DNA of 64,000 nt from positions 219,501 through 283,500 of the forward strand of contig NZ_CP126170.1 of NCBI RefSeq assembly GCF_033170385.1. Reading direction: 5' to 3'. Of this stretch, positions 10,785 to 20,675 are shown one piece after another. The stretch comes from Xanthomonas rydalmerensis. Its GTDB lineage: Bacteria > Pseudomonadota > Gammaproteobacteria > Xanthomonadales > Xanthomonadaceae. Numbering within the stretch: position 1 is the stretch's first letter; each line of letters opens with the position of its first letter. The translations under genes were made by a program, and so were the position numbers. The notes below the pieces were generated by a model that was not told the DNA's origin, searched no databases, and saw nothing but the letters and a program-made list of their open reading frames with translations.

Positions 10785-10979
10785 CATTCTCCAGCGATCG
10801 AGGTATTCCGCGTGGCCATTTGCCTCGCCACAGCCCCCTGTTGTCGCAAAACCGCTCTCTGCGGCGCGGTCCAAGGCCGAGCAGTACCGCCAGCCGGCGC
10901 GGGAGCGTCCATACGCCGCGCCGTCCGCATGGACAGGGTGCGCGCCATGCGCCGCTCGCCCGTGCCGCCTGCCAGGCTT

Positions 10980-10996
10980 TGCACTACATTGGTGCA
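10980..10996. promoter_or_regulatory. NtrC-binding site directly before ntrB
   Basis: TGCACTACATTGGTGCA matches the NtrC consensus (GCAC-N7-GTGC, with the favoured TGCACTA and TTGGTGCA halves). It ends on the base before the ATG at 10997. In enterics a site of this kind at the glnL promoter lets NtrC repress its own operon. Here bound NtrC would cover the start codon region, so autorepression is the likely role. Confidence 0.85.
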
Positions 10997-12034
10997 ATGG
11001 CCATGAACATCACGCCGCCCCCTCTTTCCGCGCTTGGCACTCCGGTGGTCTGGGCCGATACCGACGGCCGCCTGCGCGGCGCCAATCCCGCCTTCGCACG
11101 CTGGCTCGGGGTCAGCGTGCGGCGCCTGCTCGACCAGCCGCTGGCCTCGCTGGAAGTGCAGGGCGATGCGCTGGCGCGGTTTCTGCGCAACGACGAACGC
11201 GACGTGCTGCGCCTGCATCGCATGGCCCTGGCCGTGCCCGGCGAGCCCCCACGCTTCGCCGAGGGCTGGCTGTCGCGGCTGGACGATGGCGGCTGGCTGT
11301 TGGAAGCGCATCCGGTCGACGAATTCCCCACGCTGGATCCGGCGCAGGCCCTGCCGAACGCGCTCAGCGCGGCGCTCAAGGGCCTGGCCCACGAACTGCG
11401 CAATCCGCTGGCCGGGCTCAAGGGGGCGGCGCAATTGCTGGCACGCCGCGCCCAGCACCGCGACGAGGACGAGCGCGAACTGATCGAGCTGATCGGCGCC
11501 GAGATCGAGCGCCTCAACAGCCTGCTCGACCAGTTGCTGTCGCCGGCGCCGGCGCGGCCGCACGCCATGCTCAACATCCATGCGGTGCTGGAACGGGTGC
11601 TGCGCCTGGCCGAGAACGAAGGCGGCTGGTCGGTGCGCCTGCAGCGCGACTACGACCCCAGCATCCCCGAATTCCTGGGCGATGCCGACCGCCTCACCCA
11701 GGCGGTGTGGAACCTGGTGCGCAACGCGATCCAGGCCGGCGCCGCCCAGGTCACCCTGCGCACCCGCGTCGAGCACGGCCAGCGCATCCGCGACCGCGTG
11801 CATGCGCGCGGCCTGCGCCTGGAGATCGTCGACGACGGCCGCGGCGTGCCCGAGGAACTGGCCGAACACCTGTTCCTGCCGCTGGTCAGCGGCCGCGCCG
11901 AGGGCAGCGGCCTGGGCCTGGCGCTGGCCCAGCAGGTGGCGCGCGAGCATGCCGGCTCGCTGACCTACCGCTCCCGCCCCGGCCACACCGTGTTCACCCT
12001 GCTGCTGCCGCAGCGCGCAGCGGACACCGATTAG
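10997..12034 (+). CDS. ntrB: Nitrogen sensor histidine kinase NtrB (GlnL)
   Basis: 345 residues, soluble. An N-terminal PAS domain (about 10-115, with ANPAFARWLGVS) is followed by the dimerisation/phosphoacceptor box LAHELRNPLAGLKGA, with His132 as the autophosphorylated residue, then the N box NLVRNAIQAGA and the G boxes DDGRGVPEEL and GSGLGLALAQQ. It phosphorylates or dephosphorylates NtrC depending on PII. Start: ATG at 10997 or 11003; both fit, since 10997 directly abuts the NtrC operator. No Shine-Dalgarno sequence is visible, so the mRNA may be nearly leaderless. ntrC follows 10 bases downstream. Confidence 0.95.
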   Translation: MAMNITPPPLSALGTPVVWADTDGRLRGANPAFARWLGVSVRRLLDQPLASLEVQGDALARFLRNDERDVLRLHRMALAVPGEPPRFAEGWLSRLDDGGWLLEAHPVDEFPTLDPAQALPNALSAALKGLAHELRNPLAGLKGAAQLLARRAQHRDEDERELIELIGAEIERLNSLLDQLLSPAPARPHAMLNIHAVLERVLRLAENEGGWSVRLQRDYDPSIPEFLGDADRLTQAVWNLVRNAIQAGAAQVTLRTRVEHGQRIRDRVHARGLRLEIVDDGRGVPEELAEHLFLPLVSGRAEGSGLGLALAQQVAREHAGSLTYRSRPGHTVFTLLLPQRAADTD

Positions 12035-12044
12035 GAGCACTGCG

Positions 12045-13475
<1,431 letters not shown>

Positions 13476-13480
13476 GGATC

Positions 13481-13646
13481 GGGATTGGAGATTGGGGGAT
13501 TGGGGATTCGCAACGGCGACGTCCCGTGCCCGGACGGGTGGCCTCCCTCTGCGTGGAACGCTTGCTGCGGCATGGCGTGACAGGGCAGTGCACCGAGCTG
13601 CATGGCGCCCGCTTTTGCGAATCCCCAATCCCCAATTCCCAATCCC
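13481..13646. repeat. Inverted (GGGATT)n-bounded intergenic element, copy 2
   Basis: Left arm of GGGATTGGAGATTGGGGG type at 13481-13510 and a complementary right arm (CGAATCCCCAATCCCC...) at 13618-13646, enclosing about 107 bases that do not match the inside of copy 1. It lies between ntrC and the first sodC. A TAGACT hexamer at 13653-13658, just outside the element, may be the -10 box for sodC. Confidence 0.7.
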
Positions 13647-13724
13647 GCCGATTAGACTGCGCCCCGTGCGCCTTCATGAGGTCTGCACGGCTGCCCCTCT
13701 AGTTTCGCCCTGACACAGGAGTCG

Positions 13725-14306
13725 ATGTCGATGCGTTATGGATTGCCCCTCGCCGCGAGCGCCTTGTTGATGCTGGCCGCGTGCAGCAGCGCGCCGCCCA
13801 AGGCGCCGCCACCGCCGCCCAAGGCGCCGCCGTTGCCCAGCGCCGGTACGGTGCAGCAGGCGCAGGCTGTGCTGGCGCCTGCCTCCGGCAGCCTGGTCAG
13901 CGGCAAGCTGTCGCTGGTCGCGGCCCCGGGTGGCGTGCGCATCACCGGCACGCTCGGCGGCCTGCAGCCCAACCGCAGCTTCGCCTTCCATGTGCACGAG
14001 CGCGGCGATTGCAGCGCGGCCGATGCCAGCAGCGCCGGCGGCCACTTCAATCCGCTCGGGGCACCGCATGGCCGCGCCGGCAACGGCCCGCACCACGCCG
14101 GCGACATGGACAACCTCAACGCCAATGCCGATGGCACCGCGCAGATCGACGTGCTGCTGCATGGCGTGGTGCTCGGCGGGGGCGTGGCCAACGACATCGT
14201 CGGCCGCGCACTGGTGGCGCATGCCGATCCGGACGATTACCGCAGCCAACCGGCCGGCAACGCCGGCGCACGCGTGGCCTGCGGCGTGATTCGCCCGCTG
14301 CGCTGA
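13725..14306 (+). CDS. sodC: Cu/Zn superoxide dismutase, lipoprotein (first of two)
   Basis: 193 residues. A lipoprotein signal with lipobox LAAC (Cys about residue 23) is followed by a Pro/Lys-rich spacer (KAPPPPPKAPPLP) and a complete SodC domain. Metal ligands are visible: FHVHE, GGHFNP, GPHHAGD with the zinc Asp, and LVAHADPDD. The CysCys pair (GDCSA and VACGVI) is present. It would convert periplasmic superoxide to peroxide while tethered to a membrane. ATGs at 13725 and 13731 are both possible; AGGAG about 10 bases upstream fits either. Confidence 0.93.
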   Translation: MSMRYGLPLAASALLMLAACSSAPPKAPPPPPKAPPLPSAGTVQQAQAVLAPASGSLVSGKLSLVAAPGGVRITGTLGGLQPNRSFAFHVHERGDCSAADASSAGGHFNPLGAPHGRAGNGPHHAGDMDNLNANADGTAQIDVLLHGVVLGGGVANDIVGRALVAHADPDDYRSQPAGNAGARVACGVIRPLR

Positions 14307-14385
14307 CATCGCTTCGATACTGCCGCCCGGGTCCGCCTGGGAGGTCCGTCCGCATCCTGCGGCTCTGCAACGAAGGAGAACCCCC

Positions 14386-15012
14386 GTGCGTCGTACCCTT
14401 CCCAGTCTGTTGTTCCTGGCCACCACCCTGGCGCTGAGCGCCTGCAAGCGCGAAGAGCCGGCAACCACGCCGGCGGCGACCCCCGAACCTGCCGCTGCGC
14501 CCGCGGCGAGTGCACCGCCGGCCGCTCCCAACGCCAGCGGCAGCGCCAGCGCCTCGCTCAGCCCGACCCAGGGCAACGAAGTGGCCGGCGAGGTCAAGTT
14601 CACCACCGTCGACGGCGCCGTGCACGTCACCGGCACCATCACCGGGCTCAAGCCCAACAGCGAGCACGGCTTCCACATCCACGAGTTCGGCGATTGCAGC
14701 GCGCCCGACGGCAGCAGCGCCGGCGGCCACTTCAATCCGGCCAAGACCGAGCACGGCCAGGTCGGCAGCGATCCGCACCACGGCGGCGACATGCCGAACC
14801 TCAAGGCCGATGCCGAGGGCAAGGCGACCATCGATGCGGCGGTGTCCAACAACGTCAACATCGGCAAGGGCGACGGCTTCGACATCCTCAACCACGCGGT
14901 GATCGTCCACGCCGACCCGGACGACTACAAGAGCCAGCCCACCGGCAATGCCGGCGGCCGTTTGGCCTGCGGCGTGATCAAGGGCGACGCCGCGGCCGCG
15001 CCGGCGCAGTAA
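14386..15012 (+). CDS. sodC: Cu/Zn superoxide dismutase, lipoprotein (second of two)
   Basis: 208 residues, started at GTG 14386 because AAGGAG lies 8 bases upstream and the frame gives a clean lipoprotein signal (LALSAC lipobox, Cys20). A long Ala/Pro/Thr linker (about 25-60) precedes the SodC domain with FHIHE, GGHFNP, DPHHGGD and VIVHADPDD. It is a tandem paralogue of the previous gene, 79 bases away, with different linker and loop sequences, so the duplication is not recent. Both are probably periplasmic defences against oxidative burst. Confidence 0.93.
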   Translation: MRRTLPSLLFLATTLALSACKREEPATTPAATPEPAAAPAASAPPAAPNASGSASASLSPTQGNEVAGEVKFTTVDGAVHVTGTITGLKPNSEHGFHIHEFGDCSAPDGSSAGGHFNPAKTEHGQVGSDPHHGGDMPNLKADAEGKATIDAAVSNNVNIGKGDGFDILNHAVIVHADPDDYKSQPTGNAGGRLACGVIKGDAAAAPAQ

Positions 15013-15034
15013 GCAGCCGCTGGATGGTCACGAT

Positions 15035-15062
15035 GCCGGCGTCCGCGTGTGCGGGCGCCGGT
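15035..15062 (+). terminator. Hairpin after the sodC pair
   Basis: GCCGGCGTCCGC at 15035-15046 pairs with GCGGGCGCCGGT at 15051-15062, leaving one mismatch and a GTGT loop. It lies 22 bases after the second sodC stop. There is no T tract. Confidence 0.45.
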
Positions 15063-15153
15063 GTCCCCGGGTATTGGATGTCGACCTGCCTCAACGCCGC
15101 TGGGCAATCGGCGGCGCGGCGGGCCGCGTCTTGGTGATGCAGCAGCGCCGCGA

Positions 15154-15720
15154 TCAGTGATGACCTGATTCCGCCAGCTGCTGGCGGACCTGCATCAGGG
15201 CGAAGCCCAGCAGATTCTCGCCCTGCCACGTCCTCGGGTCGGCTGCGCGCGGGTCGTCCGCGGCCAGGCCGATGCCCCAGATCCGGTCGACCGGGCTGGC
15301 TTCGACCAACACGTGATCCCCGGTCCCGAACAGGAAGGCTTTCAGCGCCGCATGCTGGCCGAACTTGCCCAGGTTGCCCTCGATTACCAACTGCATGCGG
15401 GCGTCGCGCCAGGTCGGTTCATCGAAACCGTGGATCTCCCGCCCGATCGCCTTGGCTTCCTTTGGATGGGATGCGGCCAGAATGCGGGCGCAGGCTGCGT
15501 GATCGCCGAATAGCCGCGCCTTCCCGGCCATCATGTAGTGCTCGGCCGTCGGGTAGGACACCGAATCGAGCACGAAGGGCGCCTCGAACCATTGACTGAA
15601 GCAACTGCTGTCGATGGCGCCGGCCTGCTTCGGCGTGTGCCCCCAGAAGTAGACGAACGTGAGGTGTTCGCCCGCCTGCTGGCGTGCGCACAGCGCTTCC
15701 ACGGTCAGTACGTTGTGCAT
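15154..15720 (-). CDS. NADAR-family protein (YbiA-like N-glycosidase fold)
   Basis: 188 residues. The protein shows the NADAR pattern: FYFWGHTP-type start (here VYFWGHTPKQ), CFSQWFEAPF, the YPTAEHYMMAGKARLF helix with the catalytic-type Glu, and a C-terminal WGIGLAADD / W-GENLLGFALMQVR block. YbiA removes damaged riboflavin intermediates, and other NADAR proteins hydrolyse ADP-ribose adducts on nucleic acid or act beside phage-defence genes; no such partner is seen here, so a metabolite-repair role is the simpler guess. It is transcribed alone, leftward, convergent with sodC. Confidence 0.88.
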   Translation of the reverse strand: MHNVLTVEALCARQQAGEHLTFVYFWGHTPKQAGAIDSSCFSQWFEAPFVLDSVSYPTAEHYMMAGKARLFGDHAACARILAASHPKEAKAIGREIHGFDEPTWRDARMQLVIEGNLGKFGQHAALKAFLFGTGDHVLVEASPVDRIWGIGLAADDPRAADPRTWQGENLLGFALMQVRQQLAESGHH

Positions 15721-15954
15721 GGATGTTCTCGCTAAGAATCAAGCACGGGTATACCGCGACAACGCCGCGGTGCTCAGACAATGCCGCGGATGATGCGACA
15801 CGCCGATGTCCGCCCACATCTGGCCATGTCGCCATGTCGGTCCTGTAGCCGGACCGGGATCGTCGTGTCGACGTAGCGCGTGTCCGCTCGAAGGGCAGGT
15901 CGGTCCGCGTACTCCGGCCGGGCGGTGCACGTCCCGGCGCCATGCCAACGCGGC

Positions 15955-16842
15955 TCAGGCCGCCAACAGCGCCTGCTTCGCGTCCTGCCCGCTCTCGCAG
16001 TGCACGTACAGCACGGGCAGGCCGTGGGCCTCCAGCACCGCGGCCAGTTGCCGCTGCCGGGCCAGATACTGCTCGTAGACCCGTTGCAGGCGTTCGCAAT
16101 CCTGGCGGTCGTAGGCGTAGTGCGCGCACCAGCTGGCCGGATCGAACAGGGCCATGCGCACCTCGCCGCCGCGGTAGCGCAGCAGCGGCTCGGGCGGGGC
16201 CTGCAGCCATTCTTCCTGGTCCGGCGCCAGCAGTGCGGTCTCGATCAGCGGCCACAGCGGCGCCAGGCCCTGGTTGTCGTACTGCATCGACATCATCGCC
16301 GCCAGGTCGTTGCCGGTCAGGTAGCGGGCGTGCTCGACCTGCGCGCCAAAGCCCTGCTGCGCCAGCAGCGCGGTGTCGGCCTGGGCCATGCCCTGCGCCA
16401 GCAGCACCTCCTCCAGCGCCGCGGCCACCGCCTGCACGGTGTCGTCGGGGCCGCTGAGCAGGAAGGGCACGATCCGCAGCGCGCCGCCGCGCAGACCGGC
16501 GTCGGCCTGGAATGGCAGCGGCACACTGCCGTCGGCATCGGTGCCGAAGGCCAGCAGGCGCGGGCCATCGGCGCGGCCTGGCGCACGAGCGCTGAGTTCT
16601 TCCAGGCGCCGGTGCAGCGGCCAGCCCGGTCGCAATGCTTCGGCCGGGTCGAAATGCGCGCCGGCCAGGCTCAGCTCCAGATCGCGCACCGCCGGCACCA
16701 GCTGCGCCAGGTCGCGGCCGACCTTCTCGGCCAGTTCGGCGGCCTGGGTGTGCGGCAGCGCCGGATGCGCCGGTTCGCGCCCGGAGGACAATTCCAGGGC
16801 GATGACCCCGCGGGCATGGCTGTTGGCGAAGGCTTCGGTCAT
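15955..16842 (-). CDS. Conserved protein of unknown function
   Basis: 295 residues, acidic, no signal peptide and no membrane segment. The sequence has an alternating helix/strand look, with FGTDADGSVPLPFQ in the middle and HCESGQDAKQALLAA at the C-terminus. I do not recognise the family. It is divergent from the thiolase gene, with about 106 bases between the starts; a TACACT hexamer at 16878-16883 could serve the thiolase side. Codon use is the same as the neighbours. Confidence 0.7.
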   Translation of the reverse strand: MTEAFANSHARGVIALELSSGREPAHPALPHTQAAELAEKVGRDLAQLVPAVRDLELSLAGAHFDPAEALRPGWPLHRRLEELSARAPGRADGPRLLAFGTDADGSVPLPFQADAGLRGGALRIVPFLLSGPDDTVQAVAAALEEVLLAQGMAQADTALLAQQGFGAQVEHARYLTGNDLAAMMSMQYDNQGLAPLWPLIETALLAPDQEEWLQAPPEPLLRYRGGEVRMALFDPASWCAHYAYDRQDCERLQRVYEQYLARQRQLAAVLEAHGLPVLYVHCESGQDAKQALLAA

Positions 16843-16948
16843 GGGGATTGGCGGTTGGCCCGTCGCGGGCGCATAGCTACACTCGCTTCATTATGCCTGC
16901 GCTAACGTGCAGGCCATGTCCCCGACTCCCCTCGCGCGAGGTAATCCC

Positions 16949-18229
16949 ATGCCAGCAGCCCGTCCCGTCGCCATTCTCGGCGGCGTCCGCATTCCGTTTT
17001 GCCGGCAGAACACGGCGTATGCGGATGTCGGGAACCTCGGCATGTCGGTGCGCACGCTGGGCGCGCTGGTCGAGCGTTACGGCTTGCATGGGCAGCAGCT
17101 GGGCGAAGTGGCGATGGGTGCGGTGATCAAGCACTCCAGCGACTGGAACCTGGGCCGCGAGGCCGCGCTGTCCTCCGGGCTGTCGCCGCTGACCCCGGGC
17201 ATCACCCTGCAGCGCGCCTGCGGCACCAGCCTGGACAGCATCATCACCGTGGCCAACAAGATCGCGCTGGGGCAGATCGAGTCGGGCATCGGCGGCGGCT
17301 CGGACACCACCTCCGAAGTGCCGATCGTCTACGGCAAGAAGCTGCGCGCGCGGCTGCTGGCGGCCAACCGCGCCAAGAGCGCCGGCGACAAGCTGCGCGC
17401 GCTGACCCGCGGCTTCAAGTTCGCCGAGCTCAAGCCCGAGTTCCCCGGGGTGGCCGAGCCGCGCACCGGCAAGAGCATGGGCGACCACTGCCAGGACATG
17501 GCCAAGCAGTGGAACATCTCCCGCGATTCGCAGGACGCCTGGGCGGTGTCCTCGCACCACAAGCTGGCCGCCGCCTACGAGAGCGGCTTCTTCGCCGACC
17601 TGATCGCGCCGTTCCGCGGCGTGGAGCGCGACAACATCCTGCGCGCGGACACCTCGCTGGAGAAGCTGGCCACGCTGAAGCCGGCGTTCGACAAGGTCAG
17701 CGGCCGCGGCACCCTGACCGCGGCCAATTCGACCCCGCTGACCGACGGTGCCGCCGCGGTGCTGCTGGCCTCGGAAGAATGGGCGCAGGCGCATGGCCAC
17801 GTGCCGATGGCCTATCTGCGCGATGCGCAGGTGTCGGCCGTGGATTTCGTGCACGGCGAAGGCCTGCTGATGGCCCCGACCGTGGCCGTGCCGGAGATGC
17901 TCAAGCGCCATGGCCTGCGCCTGCAGGACTTCGACATCTACGAGATCCATGAAGCTTTTGCCGCGCAGGTGCTGTGCACGTTGCGCGCCTGGGAGAGCGA
18001 GGATTACTGCCGCACCCGGCTTGGCCTGGACGCGCCGCTGGGGCAGATCGACCCTGCCAAGATCAATCCGGTGGGCTCGTCGCTGGCCACTGGCCACCCT
18101 TTTGCCGCCACCGGCGCGCGCATCGTCGCCACCGTCGCCAAGCAGTTGGTCGAACGCGGCGGTGGCCGCGCGCTGATCTCGATCTGCACCGCCGGCGGCA
18201 TGGGCGTGGTGGCGATCGTCGAACGCTGA
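16949..18229 (+). CDS. Acetyl-CoA acyltransferase (thiolase, FadI-like)
   Basis: 426 residues with all thiolase hallmarks: nucleophile Cys91 in RACGTSLDS, the GGGSDTTSEVP loop, NSTPLTDGAAA, the HEAFAAQ His, GHPFAATGAR and the second catalytic Cys in CTAGGMG. The insertion around KKLRARLLAANRAKSAGDKLRAL and the MGDHCQDMAKQW helix resemble FadI and trifunctional-enzyme beta subunits, so a degradative 3-ketoacyl-CoA thiolase is favoured over a biosynthetic acetoacetyl-CoA one. No FadJ partner is adjacent. Start ATG 16949 is preferred to 16907 because GAGGTAA sits at 16938-16944. Confidence 0.9.
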   Translation: MPAARPVAILGGVRIPFCRQNTAYADVGNLGMSVRTLGALVERYGLHGQQLGEVAMGAVIKHSSDWNLGREAALSSGLSPLTPGITLQRACGTSLDSIITVANKIALGQIESGIGGGSDTTSEVPIVYGKKLRARLLAANRAKSAGDKLRALTRGFKFAELKPEFPGVAEPRTGKSMGDHCQDMAKQWNISRDSQDAWAVSSHHKLAAAYESGFFADLIAPFRGVERDNILRADTSLEKLATLKPAFDKVSGRGTLTAANSTPLTDGAAAVLLASEEWAQAHGHVPMAYLRDAQVSAVDFVHGEGLLMAPTVAVPEMLKRHGLRLQDFDIYEIHEAFAAQVLCTLRAWESEDYCRTRLGLDAPLGQIDPAKINPVGSSLATGHPFAATGARIVATVAKQLVERGGGRALISICTAGGMGVVAIVER

Positions 18230-18408
18230 GCGCGTCCGCGGGCCGTGCGTGAGCATGCGCCCGTGCTCGTCCCACGCGCCGGTCTCGGCCGCCGGCCACT
18301 CCTGACGCCGTCCGATCGAAGGCGCTCATGGCGTGCATCGGCCGCGCTACCATGCCCGCCGATTCGTCCGCGCCACGCGGGCGACACGGCGCGCAGGGGG
18401 CGCAGGCC

Positions 18409-18975
18409 ATGACCGAGCAGGGCAGTTTCAATCCATACCAGGCGCCAAGCGTCGCCACCTCGTCCAGCCTGCCGCCGCTGCCGGGCGAGACGCTATGGCG
18501 CGACGGCAACGAGCTGCTGTGCCTGCGCGACGCGCCGTTCCCTCCGCATTGCGTGAAGTGCGGGGTGGCGCTACGCAACGACGAGCTGAAGAAGCGCACC
18601 TTCTACTGGCACGCGCCAGGCTGGTACGCACTGATCCTGGTGAGCATCCTGGTCTATGCGATCGCGGCGTTGGTCGCGCGCAAGCGCAGCAGCCACGTGC
18701 TGGGGATGTGCGCAGAGCATCGCCGCCGGCGCAACCGGTTCATCCTGTTGAGCGCCGCTGCCTTCCTAGTGGGTCCGGTGCTGGGATTCGCCGTCGGCGA
18801 CGAGGGCGGGTTCTGGCTGGGAGGCGCCGTGTTCCTGGTGATGCTGATCTGGGGCATGTTCGGCGCACGCATCCTGGTTCCACGGCGCATGGACGAGCGC
18901 TATGCGCGCTACAAGGGCCTGGCACCCGCGTTCCTGGCGCGCCTGCCGGCACTGCCGCCGGCCTTGCGGCGCTGA
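18409..18975 (+). CDS. Membrane protein with N-terminal CxxC zinc-ribbon-like motif
   Basis: 188 residues from ATG 18409, which follows a GGGGG-type ribosome site. The start MTEQGSFNPYQAPSV is typical of a family of small proteobacterial membrane proteins. PPHCVKCGV (about residues 47-55) is a zinc-ribbon-like CxxC. Three hydrophobic segments follow: ALILVSILVYAIAALV, FILLSAAAFLVGPVLGF and LGGAVFLVMLIWGMFGARIL. Function is unknown. A longer in-frame start at 18328 lacks a ribosome site. Confidence 0.75.
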   Translation: MTEQGSFNPYQAPSVATSSSLPPLPGETLWRDGNELLCLRDAPFPPHCVKCGVALRNDELKKRTFYWHAPGWYALILVSILVYAIAALVARKRSSHVLGMCAEHRRRRNRFILLSAAAFLVGPVLGFAVGDEGGFWLGGAVFLVMLIWGMFGARILVPRRMDERYARYKGLAPAFLARLPALPPALRR

Positions 18976-19406
18976 GCGAGCGGACGCGGGCAGTCGGCCG
19001 GTCCCATCGGGTGCTATACGGCTCCTGGCCCGGATGATCGAGGCGCGGCGGCCATGGCCACACGCCGTTAACCTTGCATCCTGCCGCGCTCCTGGGGTCG
19101 TTGCAGTTGCGCGTCGGTCCCGGAGCGATGCGATGCGGGTGTGCCGCCGCGTCTGGTGGCATCCAGCATGCGTTTTCGCCAGCGACCAGCAGGACGCGCC
19201 GGGGGTCTTGTAGGAGCGGCTTCAGCCGCGACGGGCTCTACCAGGAACGCCCGTCGCGCCAAGCAGCACACCGCATGCTGCTTGAGTGTGGCGAAGCAGG
19301 TGATCAGGGACGCCCTGTCGCCACGGCGGGCATTCCAGATCGTGCGCCTCGCGGCTGATCCCGAAGAGACGAGCGCACCGCTCCTACGCTAGCGGTCGTA
19401 CCGGAC
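18976..19406. repeat. Intergenic region with a degenerate TGTAGGAGCGG palindromic repeat
   Basis: 431 bases without a gene. At 19208-19235 there is TGTAGGAGCGGCTTCAGC plus CGCGACGGGC, the left arm of the palindromic repeat that is intact at 51628 and 55110. The matching right end (CCGCTCCTACG) appears only at 19378-19388, so this copy is interrupted or has taken up about 140 bases. It separates two convergent genes. Confidence 0.65.
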
Positions 19407-20675
19407 TCAGCCTTCCAGCCGCGGGAACCCATGGTCGTCGCGGCGTTCCGTGCTGTCCGGATCCGCCGCGATCGGGGTCACCAGGGCGACCGGCTCGGGC
19501 AACGCCAGCGCGGGTTCGCCGCGCTGCACGCGCAGCGCATTGGCGTAGCAGCGCTGCGCCGCGAGCATGTCGCCGGCGTCGGCATAGCCGTCGCCGAACA
19601 CTTCCCATGCTTCGGCACCGGCGCCGAGCGCCAGCGCGCGATGCAGGAATTCCTCGGCCTGCGGCCACTGCTGCTGGTGGCGGGCCAGGCGCGCCAGGGT
19701 CAGCAGCAGCGCCGGACTCTCGGGATGCGCCTGCAGCCAGCGCTGCGCACTGGCGCGACGCGAATCGTACTTCTCCACCGGCAGGCGTCCGTACAGCGCG
19801 GCCAGGCCTTCGTCCCAGCGCGTGTCCAGCGCCTGCTCCAGGCTGCGCAGTGCCGCATCGTCCCAGCGCAGCGCCGCCGCGCGCACCGCATAGGCGGCGA
19901 CCACCGCCGGCTCGCTGCGCAGCGACTTGGGCAGGCTTTCCCAGCGCTCGGCCAGGGCATTGGCGTCGCCGGCCTGGTCCAGCGAGGCCGCGGCCAGACG
20001 CGTTTCCAGCGTGGCGATCGCCTCCAGCGGCAAGGCCTGCTGCTGGCGGATCGCGCCGAGCTGGCCGTAGGCCTCGCCGGCGCGGCCGATGCGGGTCAGC
20101 GCCTCGGTGCGCAGCAACAGCCCGCGCGGCGGCAGCGGCTGTGCCGCGGCCACGTCCAGCGCATTGATCGCATCGACCGGACGCTGTTGCTCCAGGTGCA
20201 GTTCGGCCTGCAACAGTGCATGCGCGGCGGCATCGCGTTCGCCCAGGCGCCGCAGATGGCGCTCGGTCGCCTCGCGGTCGCCACGCGCATCGGCCGCGCG
20301 CACCGCGGCAATCAGGGCGATGGCGGTCACCTCCGGGTCCTCGGCGGCAGCGTTGAGTTGCTTCTCGGCCCGCGTCCACTGGCCGGCGTGGGCGGCGGCC
20401 AGGCCATCGAGCAGACGTGCGCGCGACTGCTTGCGGCGGCGCCGACCCCAGGCGCGGAACGGAAAGCTGAGCACGTTCCACACCAGCCACAGCGCCAGGA
20501 ACGCGATCACCAGCAGCAGCGAGGCCTGTGGGAGCGAGGCGATGTAATCGGTGCCGCCGACGCGCACGATCACCTCGCCCAACTGGCGCACCTGGTCCTG
20601 CCCCAGCCATTGCGCACCGATCACGCCCAGCGCGATGACGATCAACAGCACGATCAGGGAACGGAGGGATTTCAT
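19407..20675 (-). CDS. hemY: HemY-like TPR membrane protein of the heme operon
   Basis: 422 residues. Two N-terminal membrane segments (about 5-20 and 44-62) are followed by the RRRRKQSRARLLDGLAAAHAGQW stretch characteristic of the proteobacterial HemY N-terminal family, and then TPR-like helices. Its start overlaps the hemX stop by four bases (ATGA), which implies translational coupling. This protein is distinct from the Bacillus protoporphyrinogen oxidase of the same name; its role near heme synthesis is assumed from the conserved hemDXY neighbourhood. Confidence 0.88.
   Translation of the reverse strand: MKSLRSLIVLLIVIALGVIGAQWLGQDQVRQLGEVIVRVGGTDYIASLPQASLLLVIAFLALWLVWNVLSFPFRAWGRRRRKQSRARLLDGLAAAHAGQWTRAEKQLNAAAEDPEVTAIALIAAVRAADARGDREATERHLRRLGERDAAAHALLQAELHLEQQRPVDAINALDVAAAQPLPPRGLLLRTEALTRIGRAGEAYGQLGAIRQQQALPLEAIATLETRLAAASLDQAGDANALAERWESLPKSLRSEPAVVAAYAVRAAALRWDDAALRSLEQALDTRWDEGLAALYGRLPVEKYDSRRASAQRWLQAHPESPALLLTLARLARHQQQWPQAEEFLHRALALGAGAEAWEVFGDGYADAGDMLAAQRCYANALRVQRGEPALALPEPVALVTPIAADPDSTERRDDHGFPRLEG

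Noticed and set aside
15154..15720. The NADAR protein as part of a phage-defence or toxin pair.
   Set aside because: Neighbours are a sodC pair and an unrecognised conserved protein; no antitoxin, helicase or nuclease is adjacent.
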